From Anastrepha obliqua (lineage: Eukaryota > Arthropoda > Insecta > Diptera > Tephritidae): 64,000 nucleotides of DNA. The notes beneath the pieces are model-generated. The model made no database searches. It was not told where the DNA came from and saw only the letters and a list, made by a program, of their open reading frames with translations. The translations under genes and the position numbers were made by a program. Positions 45,960 through 55,922 of the stretch are shown here, one piece after another; within the stretch, counting starts at the first letter, position 1; every line of letters begins with the position of its first letter. Location of the stretch: NCBI RefSeq assembly GCF_027943255.1, contig NC_072894.1, forward strand, positions 56,981,601 through 57,045,600. Direction: 5' to 3'.

Positions 45960-46190
45960 CATTCTCTCTCAGTTTGTTTTACGGAAGGTTTCACTTCTAT
46001 CGCGTCTAACCGTTAGACTGGTATTTTTTTTTTTTCAAAGTAAATCACTACAATTTGGAAGCATTGTTCTGGCGTTAAACGATTCATGATGGATTGCTAA
46101 ACCTTACTAAACAGAAATGTCAACACTGTTTGCATTACTCGGCTGTCAACGCATAGCTATCGACATCTAGAATTCTCATCCGCCCTATAC
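45960..46190 (-). pseudogene. DUF4817-type transposase, N-terminal relic
   Basis: From the ATG at about 46087 leftwards: MNRLTPEQCFQIVVIYFEK, the start of the DUF4817 helix-turn-helix (compare NRLTNEQRLQIIEFYYKN at 26511). It breaks in an A-rich slippage-prone stretch after 20 codons. The 100 bases upstream to about 46190 would be its leader and end. Confidence 0.65.
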
Positions 46191-46369
46191 AACCACGAAA
46201 TCCTTCATAACTAAAAAGTACCACCTACGTTACATTCTTCAATTCACCAGTAAAAGTGAGTGCTCATAAGAAAGTCAAACATTTGACTGCATGAGTAAGT
46301 CCAGACAGCGTTAGGCTTTGTCGATTTTCATTGATGATTTCACCTCACTGAGAGAGACAGATTGTGTTG

Positions 46370-46415
46370 GAGATTAAAGGCTGAATAATGGGTTGTGGGT
46401 TCGAATCCCACGTAA
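46370..46415 (+). repeat. tRNA-like relic with a perfect T-arm
   Basis: GTGGG-TTCGAAT-CCCAC (46395-46411) is a five-pair T-arm with a seven-base loop and a consensus B-box. The sequence ahead (GATTAAAGGCTGAATAATGGG) can be aligned with an anticodon region, but no acceptor or D-arm pairing is found. It is therefore a tRNA pseudogene or the head of a second SINE family, not a working tRNA. Confidence 0.45.
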
Positions 46416-46553
46416 AGTACGGTCCTCGCACCTTTGCAAACTTACCTACTTTCCTAGTTTCTATAAAAAAAAAAAAAATATAATAAAAAAAAATTCCTCA
46501 ACCCCAACAACCTTATCCTTCCAATCCTTACTTCCGCACAAAATAAAATGTCA

Positions 46554-47423
46554 GCTGATGCTTTCCATTTCAATTCAACCGGGCTATTCGGGTCATGTTC
46601 TTCGATTTCGATGTAACTCAAATATGTTGCTCTCTGGTCAAAATAATGAGACACGTATTTTTTTGTTCGCCCGAAAAACATTTTTTTCAAGAGTTATCGG
46701 CAATTTTGTTTTTCGGCTCAAATTCGATTTTTTTTTAATTATGTAAGAAAAATTTTTTTTTAAATGCCCATAACTTAGTCAAAAATGAACCGATTTTAAT
46801 AATTCTGGGTTCAGAATGATCGTAATTACTTACACGAGCGACTTCATGTAGAAACAATTGCAAAAAAGTAGTTGAAAATTTTTTATTTAGCAAAAAAGAA
46901 AAAAAATTTAAATTTTTTCGAAATTCAATATTTCAAAAAGTGTATTTTTGTTTTTTTTTATAACTTTTTTTAAATCAAAAGTACATCTCAAACTTTAATT
47001 GAACTGAATGCCTAGTAGCTAAAATGCGTTGTTTTTGAGTAATGAATTTTTGAGTAAAAAACCTGTTTCGTCCTTTTTGTTTTTTGCAAAATAAAAAATT
47101 TTCAACTACCTTTATGCAACTGTTTCTACATGAAATCGCTCGTATAAGTAATGACGATCATTTTGAACCCAAAATTATTAAAATCGGTTAATTTTTGACT
47201 AAGTTATGAGCATTTAAAAAAAAAATTTTCTTATATTATTAAAAAAAATCGATTTTGAGCCGAAAAACAAAATTGCCAATAAAGCTTGAAAAAAAAATTT
47301 TTCGGGCGAACAAAAAAATACGTGTCTCATTATTTTGACCAGAGAGCAACATATTTGAGTTACATCGAAATCGAAGAACATGACCCGAATAGCCCGGTTG
47401 AATTGAAATGGAAAGCATCCAGC
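46554..47423. mobile_element. Foldback element: two arms of about 350 bp in inverted orientation
   Basis: 46554-46905 and 47423-47073 are inverted copies around a spacer of about 165 bases. The outermost 115-120 bases of the arms are identical. Further in they differ by scattered substitutions and indels in the poly-A/T runs. The arms produce the mirror-image open frames seen on the two strands (both read LSISIQPGYSGHVLRF), which are a by-product of the symmetry. No transposase is encoded and no clear target duplication is visible. Other possibilities are a head-to-head pair of one short repeat, or a palindromic local duplication. Confidence 0.85.
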
Positions 47424-47624
47424 GCATTACTTGCATTGTGGCTACTAAAACGAGCAAAAAACAAAGAAAAAGTTGTTACACATTGCATCAGTGGCGCCAG
47501 CAAGAGGAAGCGGGCAATCGCGGTACAGTCCTCAATCATCTGTGTGATCCTTCTGCCAGAAAAATTTGACACACAAATGGCGCTTCAAGCAGTAAGAAGG
47601 CAATGATCAGGTGGGCATTCCCAC

Positions 47625-47765
47625 TACTTAGGACTGGTGGCGGCAGGCTAATCACCTACCCTGTCAGATATGAAAATAGATTAAAGAAACCAACGCAAGA
47701 CTGGGTCTTGCCGAGGCCCTGTGCTCCCGAGTGGAGAGAACAAGGAAAAAAAAAGAATACCTTAA
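47625..47765 (+). repeat. Probable LINE-derived repeat scrap
   Basis: GGTGGCGGCAGGCTAATCAC and GCCGAGGCCCTGTGCTCCCG form a less AT-rich island ending in an A-rich run (GGAAAAAAAAAGAA-like). I recall similar sequence as a multi-copy component of tephritid genomes, probably part of a LINE, but the window itself holds no second copy. Confidence 0.35.
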
Positions 47766-47799
47766 AAATTAAATACTCATTTGATGGTGAAAATATGTA

Positions 47800-48765
47800 A
47801 TTACTTTTATTATGCATTTTTAGCGCAGCACCCCTCAGCTCGATATCTACTAATAAAATAGATTTTTCCGACTAATTACTCTGATTTACTCTGCTTTACA
47901 CCTATTTCGCACGTTCTAACCTTGAGTATGCCACTATTATTTGGTAGCCTTATCAATAGTTTTCAATGAACAGGAAGATTGAAACGTTTTTTTATTTAAG
48001 TATACTTTGCGATCTTTACAATGCACTGAACTCCTTCCATCATTTAACGCTAGTTTACTTCTTTTATATCTTGAACCTTTAGAAACTAGAAGATCTGTTC
48101 TCTCCTAAACTTTAGTATATGGAATTATAAAGGGAGATTTTGACTGTGCTGTCCTTCTGGAAAAAATAAATTTAAACTTTACCAGAAAAGAACTTCGAAA
48201 TTTTAACCTTTTTATGGCAGTAATATCAGAAAGAATTAATACCGAAACGCGCCAATTGCTCGCACTCTTACTGAGTCCAGTCGGACCTTATCTCTTATCG
48301 AGCTTGATTTTTCTTTGTCGAACGAAATTTTTTAATAAAACTTTGTTCTCAATTTTAAGAATTTTTTAACAACACATCATTTTTGTAAAAAAGGATAAAA
48401 GTATCAGTATATAAGTGTTTTATTTTTATTCATGCCATTCGACTGCTAAATAAAACTCCCTAACTGTATTTATTTTTTCCCAGTCCCTCAAACAGTGCTG
48501 AGTTTATAAAGCTGACCATGAGAGAGTTCACTTGGGAAAGAAATTATTTTAACTGTTGGCTTCTGGGGACTGATTATGTACGCTTCGCATTAATTTTCAG
48601 CTGACAGAAAATATGTATGATATGTCAGATATGTCTGATTACTTCTAAAGTAGCACAACTTACGTTGTGTTTGTTGAATTTGGATTTTACTGAAAGTTTT
48701 GTCAAGTGACATATTAAATAGCAAACGCAATGTTTTTATGGATTTGCATGAAAATTTAATAATTA
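47800..48765. other. AT-rich stretch, nothing recognised
   Basis: No convincing coding or repeat signal between the LINE-like scrap and the mariner that follows. Confidence 0.5.
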
Positions 48766-50035
48766 TAGGTCTATCGATAAGTTCGTGCGGTTTTACAACA
48801 GATGGCGTAACTTGATTATTATTCCATCGATCCACATTTCCAAACATTCATTGGAGAGCTACTGTCGTAAGGCACAAACGTCAGTATAAGTTTTTTATTT
48901 GAAGCGTAAACAACAATATTTTTACCACACTTGAAAATGTCGAATTTCGTGCCAAATAATGTGTTTTTGCGGGGAATTTTTTAATATGAAGAAAAAAGCA
49001 GCCGAAAGTCATCGTATTTGGTGGAAGTTTATGGTGAGTATGCTCTAGCTGAGCGAACGTGCCAGAAGTGGTTTGCACGCTTTAAAAGTGGTGATTTTGG
49101 CTTGGAAGACGAAGAACGCGAGGGTACGCCGCCAAAGTTCATGGATACCGAATTGGAGCAATTGCTCGATCAAGATCCGGCTCAAACGCAAGAAGAGGTT
49201 GCAAAAACTTTGGGAGTTGATCAATCAACCATTTCCAAACGTTTAAAAGCCATGGGAATGATCCGAAAGGTAGGCCATTGGGTGCCGTATGAATTGAAGC
49301 CAAGAGACGTTGAACGCCGTTTTATGGCATGCGAACAACTGCTTCAACGGCACAAAAGAAAGGGTTTTTTGCATCGAATTGTGACTGGCGATGAAAAGTG
49401 GGTCCATTACGACAATCCAAAACGTCGGGCAACGTATGGATACCCTGGCCATGCTTCAACATCGACGTCGGCGCAGAATATTCATGGCCTGAAGGTTATG
49501 CTGTGTATCTGGTGGGACCAGCTGGGTGTTGTGTATTATGAGCTACTGAAACCGAATGAAACGATTACGGGGGATGTCTACCGACGACAATTGATGCGTT
49601 TGAGCCGAGCACTGCGAGAAAAACGGCCGCAATACGCCGATAGACACGACAAAGTTATTTTGCAACATGACAATGCTCGGCCACATGTTGCACAAGTGGT
49701 CAAAACATACTTAGAAACGCTCAAATGGGATGTCCTACCCCCCCCGCCGTATAGTCCAGACCTTGTGCCATCCGATTACTATCTCTTCCGATCGATGCAA
49801 CATGGCCTGGCTGACCAGCACTTCCGTAATTACGATGAAGTCAAAAAATGGATCGATTCGTGGATTGCGGCAAAACCGACCGAATTTTTCACAAAGGGAA
49901 TCCGTGAATTGCCAGAAAGATGGGAAAAAGTAGTAGTAAGCGATGGACAATACTTTGAATATTAAATTTGTAACCATTTTACGTCAATAAAGTTTCAAAT
50001 TTCGAAAAAAAACCGCACGAACTTAAACATAGAAA
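48766..50035 (+). mobile_element. mariner element, best preserved in the window
   Basis: The inverted ends share CTAT---AAGTTCGTGCGGTTTT: left GTCTATCGATAAGTTCGTGC, right read inward TTCTATGTTTAAGTTCGTGC. Length of about 1270 bp is normal for mariner. The transposase is open for 315 codons and only its first 30 or so codons are damaged. Confidence 0.9.
48937..49965 (+). pseudogene. mariner transposase, intact except for the N-terminus
   Basis: The natural start is ATG 48937 (MSNFVPNNVFLRGIF), followed by a stop at 48982. A different frame carries MKKKAAESHRI, and by 49018 the main frame continues to 49965, so two small indels fall in the first helix-turn-helix. The main frame has ERTCQKWFARFKSGDFGLED, the second helix-turn-helix TLGVDQSTISKRLKAMG and WVPYEL (mariner WVPHEL). 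RIVTGDEKWVHYDNPKRRAT holds the first aspartate and ILQHDNARPHVAQVV the second. In YSPDLVPSDYYLF the third lies 34 residues after the second: DD34D. The C-terminus ERWEKVVVSDGQYFEY is complete. The enzyme would cut and rejoin its own ends at TA targets. Confidence 0.93.
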
Positions 50036-50545
50036 AACAAGAAAATGCTAGATATAATTACTAATTACTGTTTTATATATATACTAGATAAAAAAGGAGC
50101 CCGAAATAATTCAGGAAATCTTTGCTGTGGACCTTGGAAACTGCATGTATTGAAGGCGAACTTAAATTTTATAAAATAATTATTTTTTGTTATTTGTAGG
50201 TTAGGTTGATCTGGCTGGCTGAAAGCCATCACATAGACCTATTGATCCTTAGTGTTACCAGATGGAGCTAGACCCTTACGTTTCTTTGCAGTAGACATCT
50301 TGAAATACGTCTGCGTCTTTTCCGAATCTGAGCAAACTTTGGAGCTCTATCCCCGAGAGGTATTCTAAATTCTCATATTGTAAAGCTCCTAAGTATTTTA
50401 AACTGGTTCTAGCTGGTTCTTGTTATTGTAAAACTTAAGGAAATAAAATAATTAAAAACTAATAATAAAAATATAAGAAATAATGGACAAAGTATTTTTT
50501 TTTTTTACTGCAGCGTTTTCGATACATCCATAAAGCAGAACAATC
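50036..50545. other. Non-coding stretch, possible LINE 3' tail
   Basis: Contains GGTTAGGTTGATCTGGCTGG at about 50200, a phrase I associate with tephritid LINE tails, just downstream (in minus-strand sense) of the LINE relic at 50550. Otherwise AT-rich. Confidence 0.35.
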
Positions 50546-50549
50546 TTGC

Positions 50550-51300
50550 AATTACTGCTTCTATCCCAGCGAGTTTTCATCTAGCCGACTTTTGCAGCAG
50601 TAGACCACAGGTAGCTAGCTCACCCACCTAGCAGTTTCCTCTAATATCCTTATAACCAGGTACCTGACTGTAAGACTTTTCGGATACAATAGAAAAGGAA
50701 ATCAAGCATTCCCCAACTGATTTCGAGCGCACGATTAACGAGCCTACTTGGCTATCGGAGTAAATATGCCAGTGAGTGCTTCTTTCCTTGCGACTACCTA
50801 CGCTTGAACAATCTGCAGTGGTCTGGTAGTCTGAATATGGGCTCCTCGCGGAATATTTCTTCACCACTCAACTGATTTCGAGCGCACGATTAACGAGCCT
50901 ACTTGGCTATCGGAGTAAATATGCCAGTGAGTGCTTCTTTCCTTGCGACTACCTACGCTTGAACAATTTGCAGTGGTCTGGTAGTCTGAATATGGGCTCC
51001 TCGCGGAATATTTCTTCACCACTCAACTTTGAGCCATTCGTGAACATCCACCAAACCTCATCTACAAGTGTTACACCCCGCCCACTCTTCCTTTGATTTG
51101 ACGGATCGTGAGTGGGTATCTCGCTCAGGTCAAGCGAGGTTATACATTGAACAATCACCAGGTGACAAACTCAACATTTCTGATGATACTTGAATGTGCG
51201 TAAGTGAGGTCAAGCCTGTAAAGCGAGCCTCTCAGTCCGATTACTGCAGATCGCGGCACTTTTGCCTGTGATGTCCACAGGTGCTAATTTTGGCATTTTT
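50550..51300 (-). pseudogene. LINE RNase H relic with internal tandem duplication
   Basis: On the minus strand a frame from 51158 reads LVDEVWWMFTNGSKLSGEE, the first strand of RNase H, where the catalytic FTDGSK aspartate is asparagine. The frame at 50788 downward reads HWHIYSDSQVGSLIVRSKSV (catalytic YSDSQ), then QVPGYKDIRGNC (usual VPGHxGixGNE). Between them 155 bases are present twice in tandem, which puts an extra copy of the central part in the domain. The element is fragmentary at both ends and cannot be functional. Confidence 0.75.
50716..51025. repeat. 155-bp tandem duplication, near identical
   Basis: Unit 1 is 50716-50870 and unit 2 is 50871-51025, both starting ACTGATTTCGAGCGCACGAT. 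By eye they differ at one position only (AACAATCTGC in the first, AACAATTTGC in the second). Confidence 0.95.
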
Positions 51301-51465
51301 TTAAGGCCTACGGTAGCCGTAATGGCAATGAGACAAATTATGTCTTCTTAATTAGTTTTCTGCTAATAGTCAGAGTTCTACACCTTACGGGGCAGCATCA
51401 AGCAGTTCTTAAGAGTAAGCAATATTATCCGATGCAGAATTTATCAAGGAAGATTATTAGGCTAG
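51301..51465. other. Short spacer, nothing recognised
   Basis: Sequence between the LINE relic and a solo mariner end. No feature is recognised. Confidence 0.4.
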
Positions 51466-51530
51466 GGAATGAGTTCGTAGCGTTTTACCGAAGACTTTTA
51501 TTTAAACAAAAAAACAATCAGCCTATCTTA
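51466..51530 (-). mobile_element. Solo end of mariner family A
   Basis: CTAGGGAATGAGTTCGTAGC then TTTTACCGAAGACTTTTATT matches the 3' end of family A at 29331 (GTTTTTACCGAAAGCTTTTA). No further part of the element is present. Confidence 0.65.
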
Positions 51531-52290
51531 GAATCCGTCGTAGAACACCTTGAATACAAATGTCTACTACGAATACGAAAATATTGTAATCGTGCGTTAC
51601 ATGTGAATACAAAAAAAGTGCTGCCAAACTCAAATATCAAATTTTAGAATTTCGGCGTTAGCTCACTTCAATATAAACAAGACAATTTAGCAAGTAATTT
51701 TTAAGTTTTTGTCAAGTTAGCTGAATTTTCAAATTTAAATGTATTTGTTGGCATGTGCGATTGTGTTTATGAAGGAGGAAAGTGAGACAAGCCGCTTGCT
51801 CTTTTTTTGAGCGAAAAATATTGAGAGATGCAACAACCTTTTCTATATGGACGCATCAATGTAAGTGCTTGCCTTTTTGTTAAAGAAAAAGTAAGTTTAC
51901 TTAAATACGGTTTAAAAAAGGTTTATTATTATTAAACTACCGGTTAAATAAAGCTGCAATTGCATACGTTTTCAGCTTTATTGAAGACAGCGCGATCTTC
52001 AGTTCTCCAACTATCCTCTGTTTTAAGGTTTCTTGCAGAGAGAGGCAATCAACACGGAGTTGGCAAAGATTTCGGCATGCCAATGGGCAGTCGACATTTA
52101 GCTGTGTGCTAAAAGACGTATTCGCTTCACTATCACGATTGTGTCCTCAGTAGGTACATCTCGACAAGAGTTCCAATGAAAAACGGCAAAGCAAGATGGA
52201 ATTCTATCAAAAATATAGAGATCCATTTAATGTGAAGATGAGACGCACACAAAAATGATTTCCCCCACTAAAGAAAAATTCCTCTACCAT
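51531..52290. other. Non-coding stretch, nothing recognised
   Basis: No repeat landmark or protein-like frame. Confidence 0.45.
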
Positions 52291-53180
52291 AGGGTTGGGC
52301 CATGTAAAATTTGCTTTTTGAATCGGCTATAAAAAAAACGAATCCATATTGTTTCAAACTTTTTTTTTATTTTGAAGATTGAACATTGTCATTTATGAAT
52401 GAAAAGTTATATCGTTCAAATGACTGCCACGACTGGCTTTACACTAGGCCATTCGATCAACCCAATTTTTAAGCACATTTTCGATTGTTTGGGCTCCAAT
52501 TTCATGAATGGCAACTTCGATTTCGTGTTTTAAAGCATCAATCGTCCTGGATGGTTCGCATAGCATTTGTCCTTAACGGCTCCTCACCAAAAATAGTCCT
52601 ACGGGCTTAAATCACAGCTCCGAGGCGGCCAATTGATATCGGAATTTCGGCTGATTATTCGGTTTTTAAAAACGGCAGCCAAAAGTTCGAGTGTAACTTT
52701 GGCAGTGTGACAAGTTGCACCATCCTGTTGAAACCAAATGTCGTCCATGTCATCCTCTTAAATTTTCGGAAACAACTCGTTGAGCATGTGACGGTAACGC
52801 TCGGCATTTTCTGTAACCGCGACTCCTCGCTCATTTTCGAAAAAAAAATGGCCCGATGATGCCGCCAGATCAAAAACCGCACCAAACAATGACTCGTTGT
52901 GGATGCATTTGCTTCTCTACAGTAACGTCTGGATTTTCTGAGCCCCAAATCCCACAATTTTGCTTATTGACGTAGCCACCGATGTGAAAAACAGAAAATA
53001 AGAAGAAGACTCACCACTTTGGAAATAGGTTTTCAATATTTCCCAATTTTGTTTAAGCGTATAGCGTCCCATTTTTTAAATGTCAAACCTTTAAGTAAAT
53101 TATGAACACATTTGACATGTCATTTGTGTTACCATCCTCAAAAAAATAGGTGGTTCAAAAAGCAAACGCTATATGGCCTA
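52291..53180 (-). mobile_element. DUF4817-type DNA transposon, copy 2
   Basis: The ends GGGTTGGGCCATGTAAAATT (left) and GGCCATATAGCGTTTGCTTT (right, read inward) match those of copy 1 at 6865. TA dinucleotides lie at both edges. The minus strand encodes more of the transposase than copy 1. VNKQNCGIWGSENPDVTVEK is followed by the WCGF region, then AERYRHMLNELFP and MDDIWFQQDGATCHTAKVTL with the second catalytic aspartate. INWPPRSCDLSP and IENVLKNWVDRMA close it. Stops and frameshifts are numerous, and the N-terminal half is deleted at about 52990. Confidence 0.82.
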
Positions 53181-53560
53181 TATGGTACAACTGGAAGGGC
53201 TACTAAATTATCAATGCCAAGATTGATTTCTGCTTTATTAGCTCCAACAAAGTGGCTTAAAAAAGATTTATTTTAATTTATATGATAGTTTAGTTAATTT
53301 AGGACTTACATCTTAAAACTTTTTTATTTGTTTCCTTTTAAATCCTCTTTTCATTACCCGTTCTATTTTATGTCTGTTAGTCTAACGTCGTGGTTGAAAG
53401 TAAATAGAAAAATTGTACCAAACTCTACGATTTGACGTTACGAGTGTATTCAGTGAATGCTACTCTACGAATTTCGAATGCTCATTCGGAGCTATTCGAA
53501 TTGTATAATTACAATTTCTTAGTTTCTACAAAAACAGTATACGAGGTATTGCCTGCTAGG
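53181..53560. other. AT-rich spacer, nothing recognised
   Basis: No feature seen apart from an ACGAGGTATT at about 53540, which recalls the start of the MITE at 20435 but does not continue. Confidence 0.4.
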
Positions 53561-53564
53561 GTTG

Positions 53565-53948
53565 AGTAACTATATCAATAAGTAAATCAATTATATGATA
53601 TATTCGTCGTTGCTGTTTACAACCTCTTCCCACCTCTCGACCAATTTGTTGATGACGTTCCATACACGTCGCAAGAGTCCCGGGCTGCTTCTGTAGCTTT
53701 TTGATCTCGATGAAAAGGAAATAACAGCAGGTGTCGAAAATGCTGATTTTTACCTCCTGTGTATTCCATTTCTAAGCCTCAAAACTAATAAAAAATTAAA
53801 TAACTTAAAAATACAATTAACATATAATAGTTTTGTACAGCAGAAAGATTTGTATTGAATGACTACTTACGCTTTGCCAAACAGCAAGCAAATCATTGCA
53901 AAGTAAAAGAAAATTTAAAGACGCTATGAACCTATTCCCCAACCCAAT
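53565..53948 (-). mobile_element. mariner family A, internally deleted copy
   Basis: The right end read inward is TTGGGTTGGGGAATAGGTTC, followed by ATAGCG. It is collinear with 33372-33494 and with 13390-13522. At the left, 53565-53665 keeps the 3' coding end (LVERWEEVVNSNDE in minus-strand reading). The middle is deleted at about 53665, joining directly to a 5' segment that encodes the start of the transposase (FHRDQKATEAARD). It serves as the empty-site reference for the piggyBac insertion at 33495. Confidence 0.8.
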
Positions 53949-54429
53949 AAATATGTATCTAGTAATTAATTACTAATTGTAATGGTAAAGGATTAAGCCT
54001 TTTTAAATAATTGTATTGTTAAGTTTATTCCATCATTAAAGTAGAATGTATTAAGTAAAGAATAAATAAAAAGCTATTACGTAATATTTTTTAAATAAAT
54101 AAATAATTTAAATACAGTTAATCGCAATTAAAGTGCTTAAATAATTAAAAGTAAATATGTGTTCGTAAATAAATACTTTTTTTTTAAATTAAATATTTAA
54201 TGAAGCTAACTGAATTACAAACACAAATATACAGAGATATATCTGTATACTTACACATTTGCATGAATTTATGTTATTGTCGTATTTTTCCTTTTTTATA
54301 ATGTAAATATAAATTATGGAGTTGCCATTGGCAGTGGTGGATTCCTGGTTACACCGACCCATTTTTTTTACTAAACATATGCATAAAATTCATATAAATT
54401 TAACTAAATGAACGACTTGCGTTGACATT
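53949..54429 (-). other. Presumed 3' untranslated region of the cellular gene
   Basis: AT-rich DNA just downstream of the minus-strand stop codon at 54430. It has no repeat landmark. A canonical AATAAA lies at 54029-54024 on the minus strand. Confidence 0.5.
54024..54029 (-). promoter_or_regulatory. Candidate polyadenylation signal AATAAA
   Basis: TTTATT on the plus strand, about 400 bases after the stop codon at 54430. In AT-rich DNA this hexamer is common, so it is a candidate only. Confidence 0.35.
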
Positions 54430-54579
54430 TTACAGCCTCACCACCTCGACACCTTGGGTTGTGAATAGCGATTCGGCAGCTAATTTTAGTTTCTCATTAA
54501 CCAGTTTAGCGATTTTGGGCGTGCGCCGCCAGACGAACTCGCGTGTACGGTCATGGTTGTCTTTGCTTTCCACTTCCAC
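54430..54579 (-). CDS. Cellular gene, last coding exon
   Basis: Encodes the final 49 residues and the stop. An acceptor (ATATTTTCTTCAACAG) lies directly upstream at 54581-54580. The exon starts in phase 0, matching the phase 0 donor of the previous exon. The peptide VEVESKDNHDRTREFVWRRT continues PKIAKLVNEKLKLAAESLFT and TQGVEVVRL: a strand-like start, a basic stretch and an amphipathic helix. Composition and codon use look like a real protein and there is no relation to any transposon family. I do not recognise the protein. The layout of extended strands followed by a terminal helix is compatible with a TULIP-type lipid-binding fold such as insect group-7-allergen-like proteins, but this is a guess. 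Confidence 0.85.
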   Translation of the reverse strand: MEVESKDNHDRTREFVWRRTPKIAKLVNEKLKLAAESLFTTQGVEVVRL

Positions 54580-55174
54580 CTGTTGAAGAAAATATATAAT
54601 GAGAGGGGAGTAAGATTTGCATCACACTGACAAAATGTTGCAAGCAAAATGTATGTGTTTAACAAAATGTGACTGAATTTGACTGTGCTCTTATAAGAAA
54701 CATACCTTAGTATCAAATTGACAAAAATATGTACCCATTTTAATTTGTTCGTTTATATGTAGTTTCTGCCCTTCAAAGGGAGTCACACTGAGTGATCAAT
54801 CACACCTCATTTAATACATCTTAGTTGTAAATAAATATAGTATAGAAAAAGGTATCAAAGTAGAAGGCAAAATGTTAGCTATTGAATAAGGCTTTCCGAG
54901 TGGAAGTACAAAATAAAAAAAAAAACAGTTAGCAAAGCCAAACAACCTCCGGAGCGAACTTTACTTCCCCGCGCACATTTTAGTTAAATTTAATTTGTGC
55001 TGGCTATTAACTTTTGAAATCAAACCGACTAGTAGGCAATGAGAATTATAGCTTATAACGTCAAACGGAGCTTTGATTTTAATGTGAACTTTGATTTTTT
55101 ACCCACTATTCAAAATTTGTGAGCTTATAATTTTTTTACGAAAATTTTCGTTTTTCTTCACTTATAACAGAGAT

Positions 55175-55405
55175 ATCACGCTTTTTTATTATTATCAGTT
55201 TTTTTTAATAGGCGTGGTTATTGACCGATTTCACCCAATATAAACAGCAAACTGCCTTGAGCAAAGATTAATATGGGTAACAAATTGCATTGAAATATAT
55301 TAATTTTTGCTCGAGTACAGTGCACATGGACGGACAAACTGACAACCATAGCAAAATCGACTTCCCTCATCAAGGAATGAGCATTTTGGTGTATATACAT
55401 CTGTA
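55175..55405 (+). repeat. Uncharacterised dispersed repeat, copy 3, left part
   Basis: Collinear with 5165-5400: AGAGATATCACGCTTTTTTA, GGTTATTGACCGATTTCACC, CAAACTGCCTTGAGCAAAGA, ATTAATTTTTGCTCGAGTAC, CGACTTCCCTCATC. It is broken by SINE copy E and resumes at 55730. Confidence 0.65.
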
Positions 55406-55429
55406 CGAAATATATTTATATATAATTTG

Positions 55430-55716
55430 CGCGTACAACATCTTTGGGTGTTTGGCCGAGCTCCTCCTCCTCCGTCTTGATGTTTTTCCACAAAAGGGAC
55501 CTACAGTTTCAAGCCAACTCCAACTGCAGATATTTTTTATGAGGAGCTCTTTCATGGCAGAAATACACTCGGACGTTTGCCATTGCTTGCCGAGGGGCGA
55601 TCGCTATAAGAAAACACTTTTTCTTCATTTTGGTATTTCACCGGGACTCGAACCTAAGTTCTCTCTGAATTCCAAATGGTAATCACGTACCATCCCATTC
55701 GACTACGGCGGCCACC
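55430..55716 (-). repeat. tRNA-derived SINE, copy E
   Basis: On the minus strand it starts GGTGGCCGCCGTAGTCGAAT at 55716, has B-box GGTTCGAGTCCCGG, the full body (GGCAAGCAATGGCAAACGTC, AGCTCCTCATAAAAAATATC, TGTAGGTCCCTTTTGTGG) and the GAGGAGCTCGGCCAAACACC tail at about 55447, then TA-rich sequence. It lies inside an intron in the same direction as the gene and inside the dispersed repeat copy 3. Confidence 0.9.
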
Positions 55717-55729
55717 CGCCTTATCTATC

Positions 55730-55830
55730 TAAATATATCTATCGCGATATATTTAAACTCTTACATGGAGCCGTTTTGTGAACAAAATTACAAAGCCCTT
55801 GTGCACAAATGCGAACGGGTATACAAAATC
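55730..55830 (+). repeat. Uncharacterised dispersed repeat, copy 3, right part
   Basis: TTTTGTGAACAAAATTACAA then GCCCTTGTGCACAAATGCGA and CGGGTATACAAAA match 5451-5500 and complete the copy begun at 55175. Confidence 0.6.
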
Positions 55831-55922
55831 AGATTTACATTTACTTTGCAGCTGTCCTTAATCATGCACATACACATACACATACATACTTTGCATACAT
55901 CGCATTTGCTCACCCAACTAAC

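Larger units (their letters stand above)
54580..55922 (-). other. Intron of the cellular gene (1343 bp)
   Basis: Begins GTTAGTTGGG at 55922 and ends CAACAG at 54580. It contains a dispersed repeat interrupted by a SINE, and AT-rich filler. Confidence 0.8.

Noticed and set aside
46393..46746. 117-codon open frame that seems to have a second 'copy' on the minus strand at 47457-47239
   Set aside because: The two frames are mirror images caused by the inverted arms of the foldback element. The reading itself has no domain and is dominated by poly-A/T codons.
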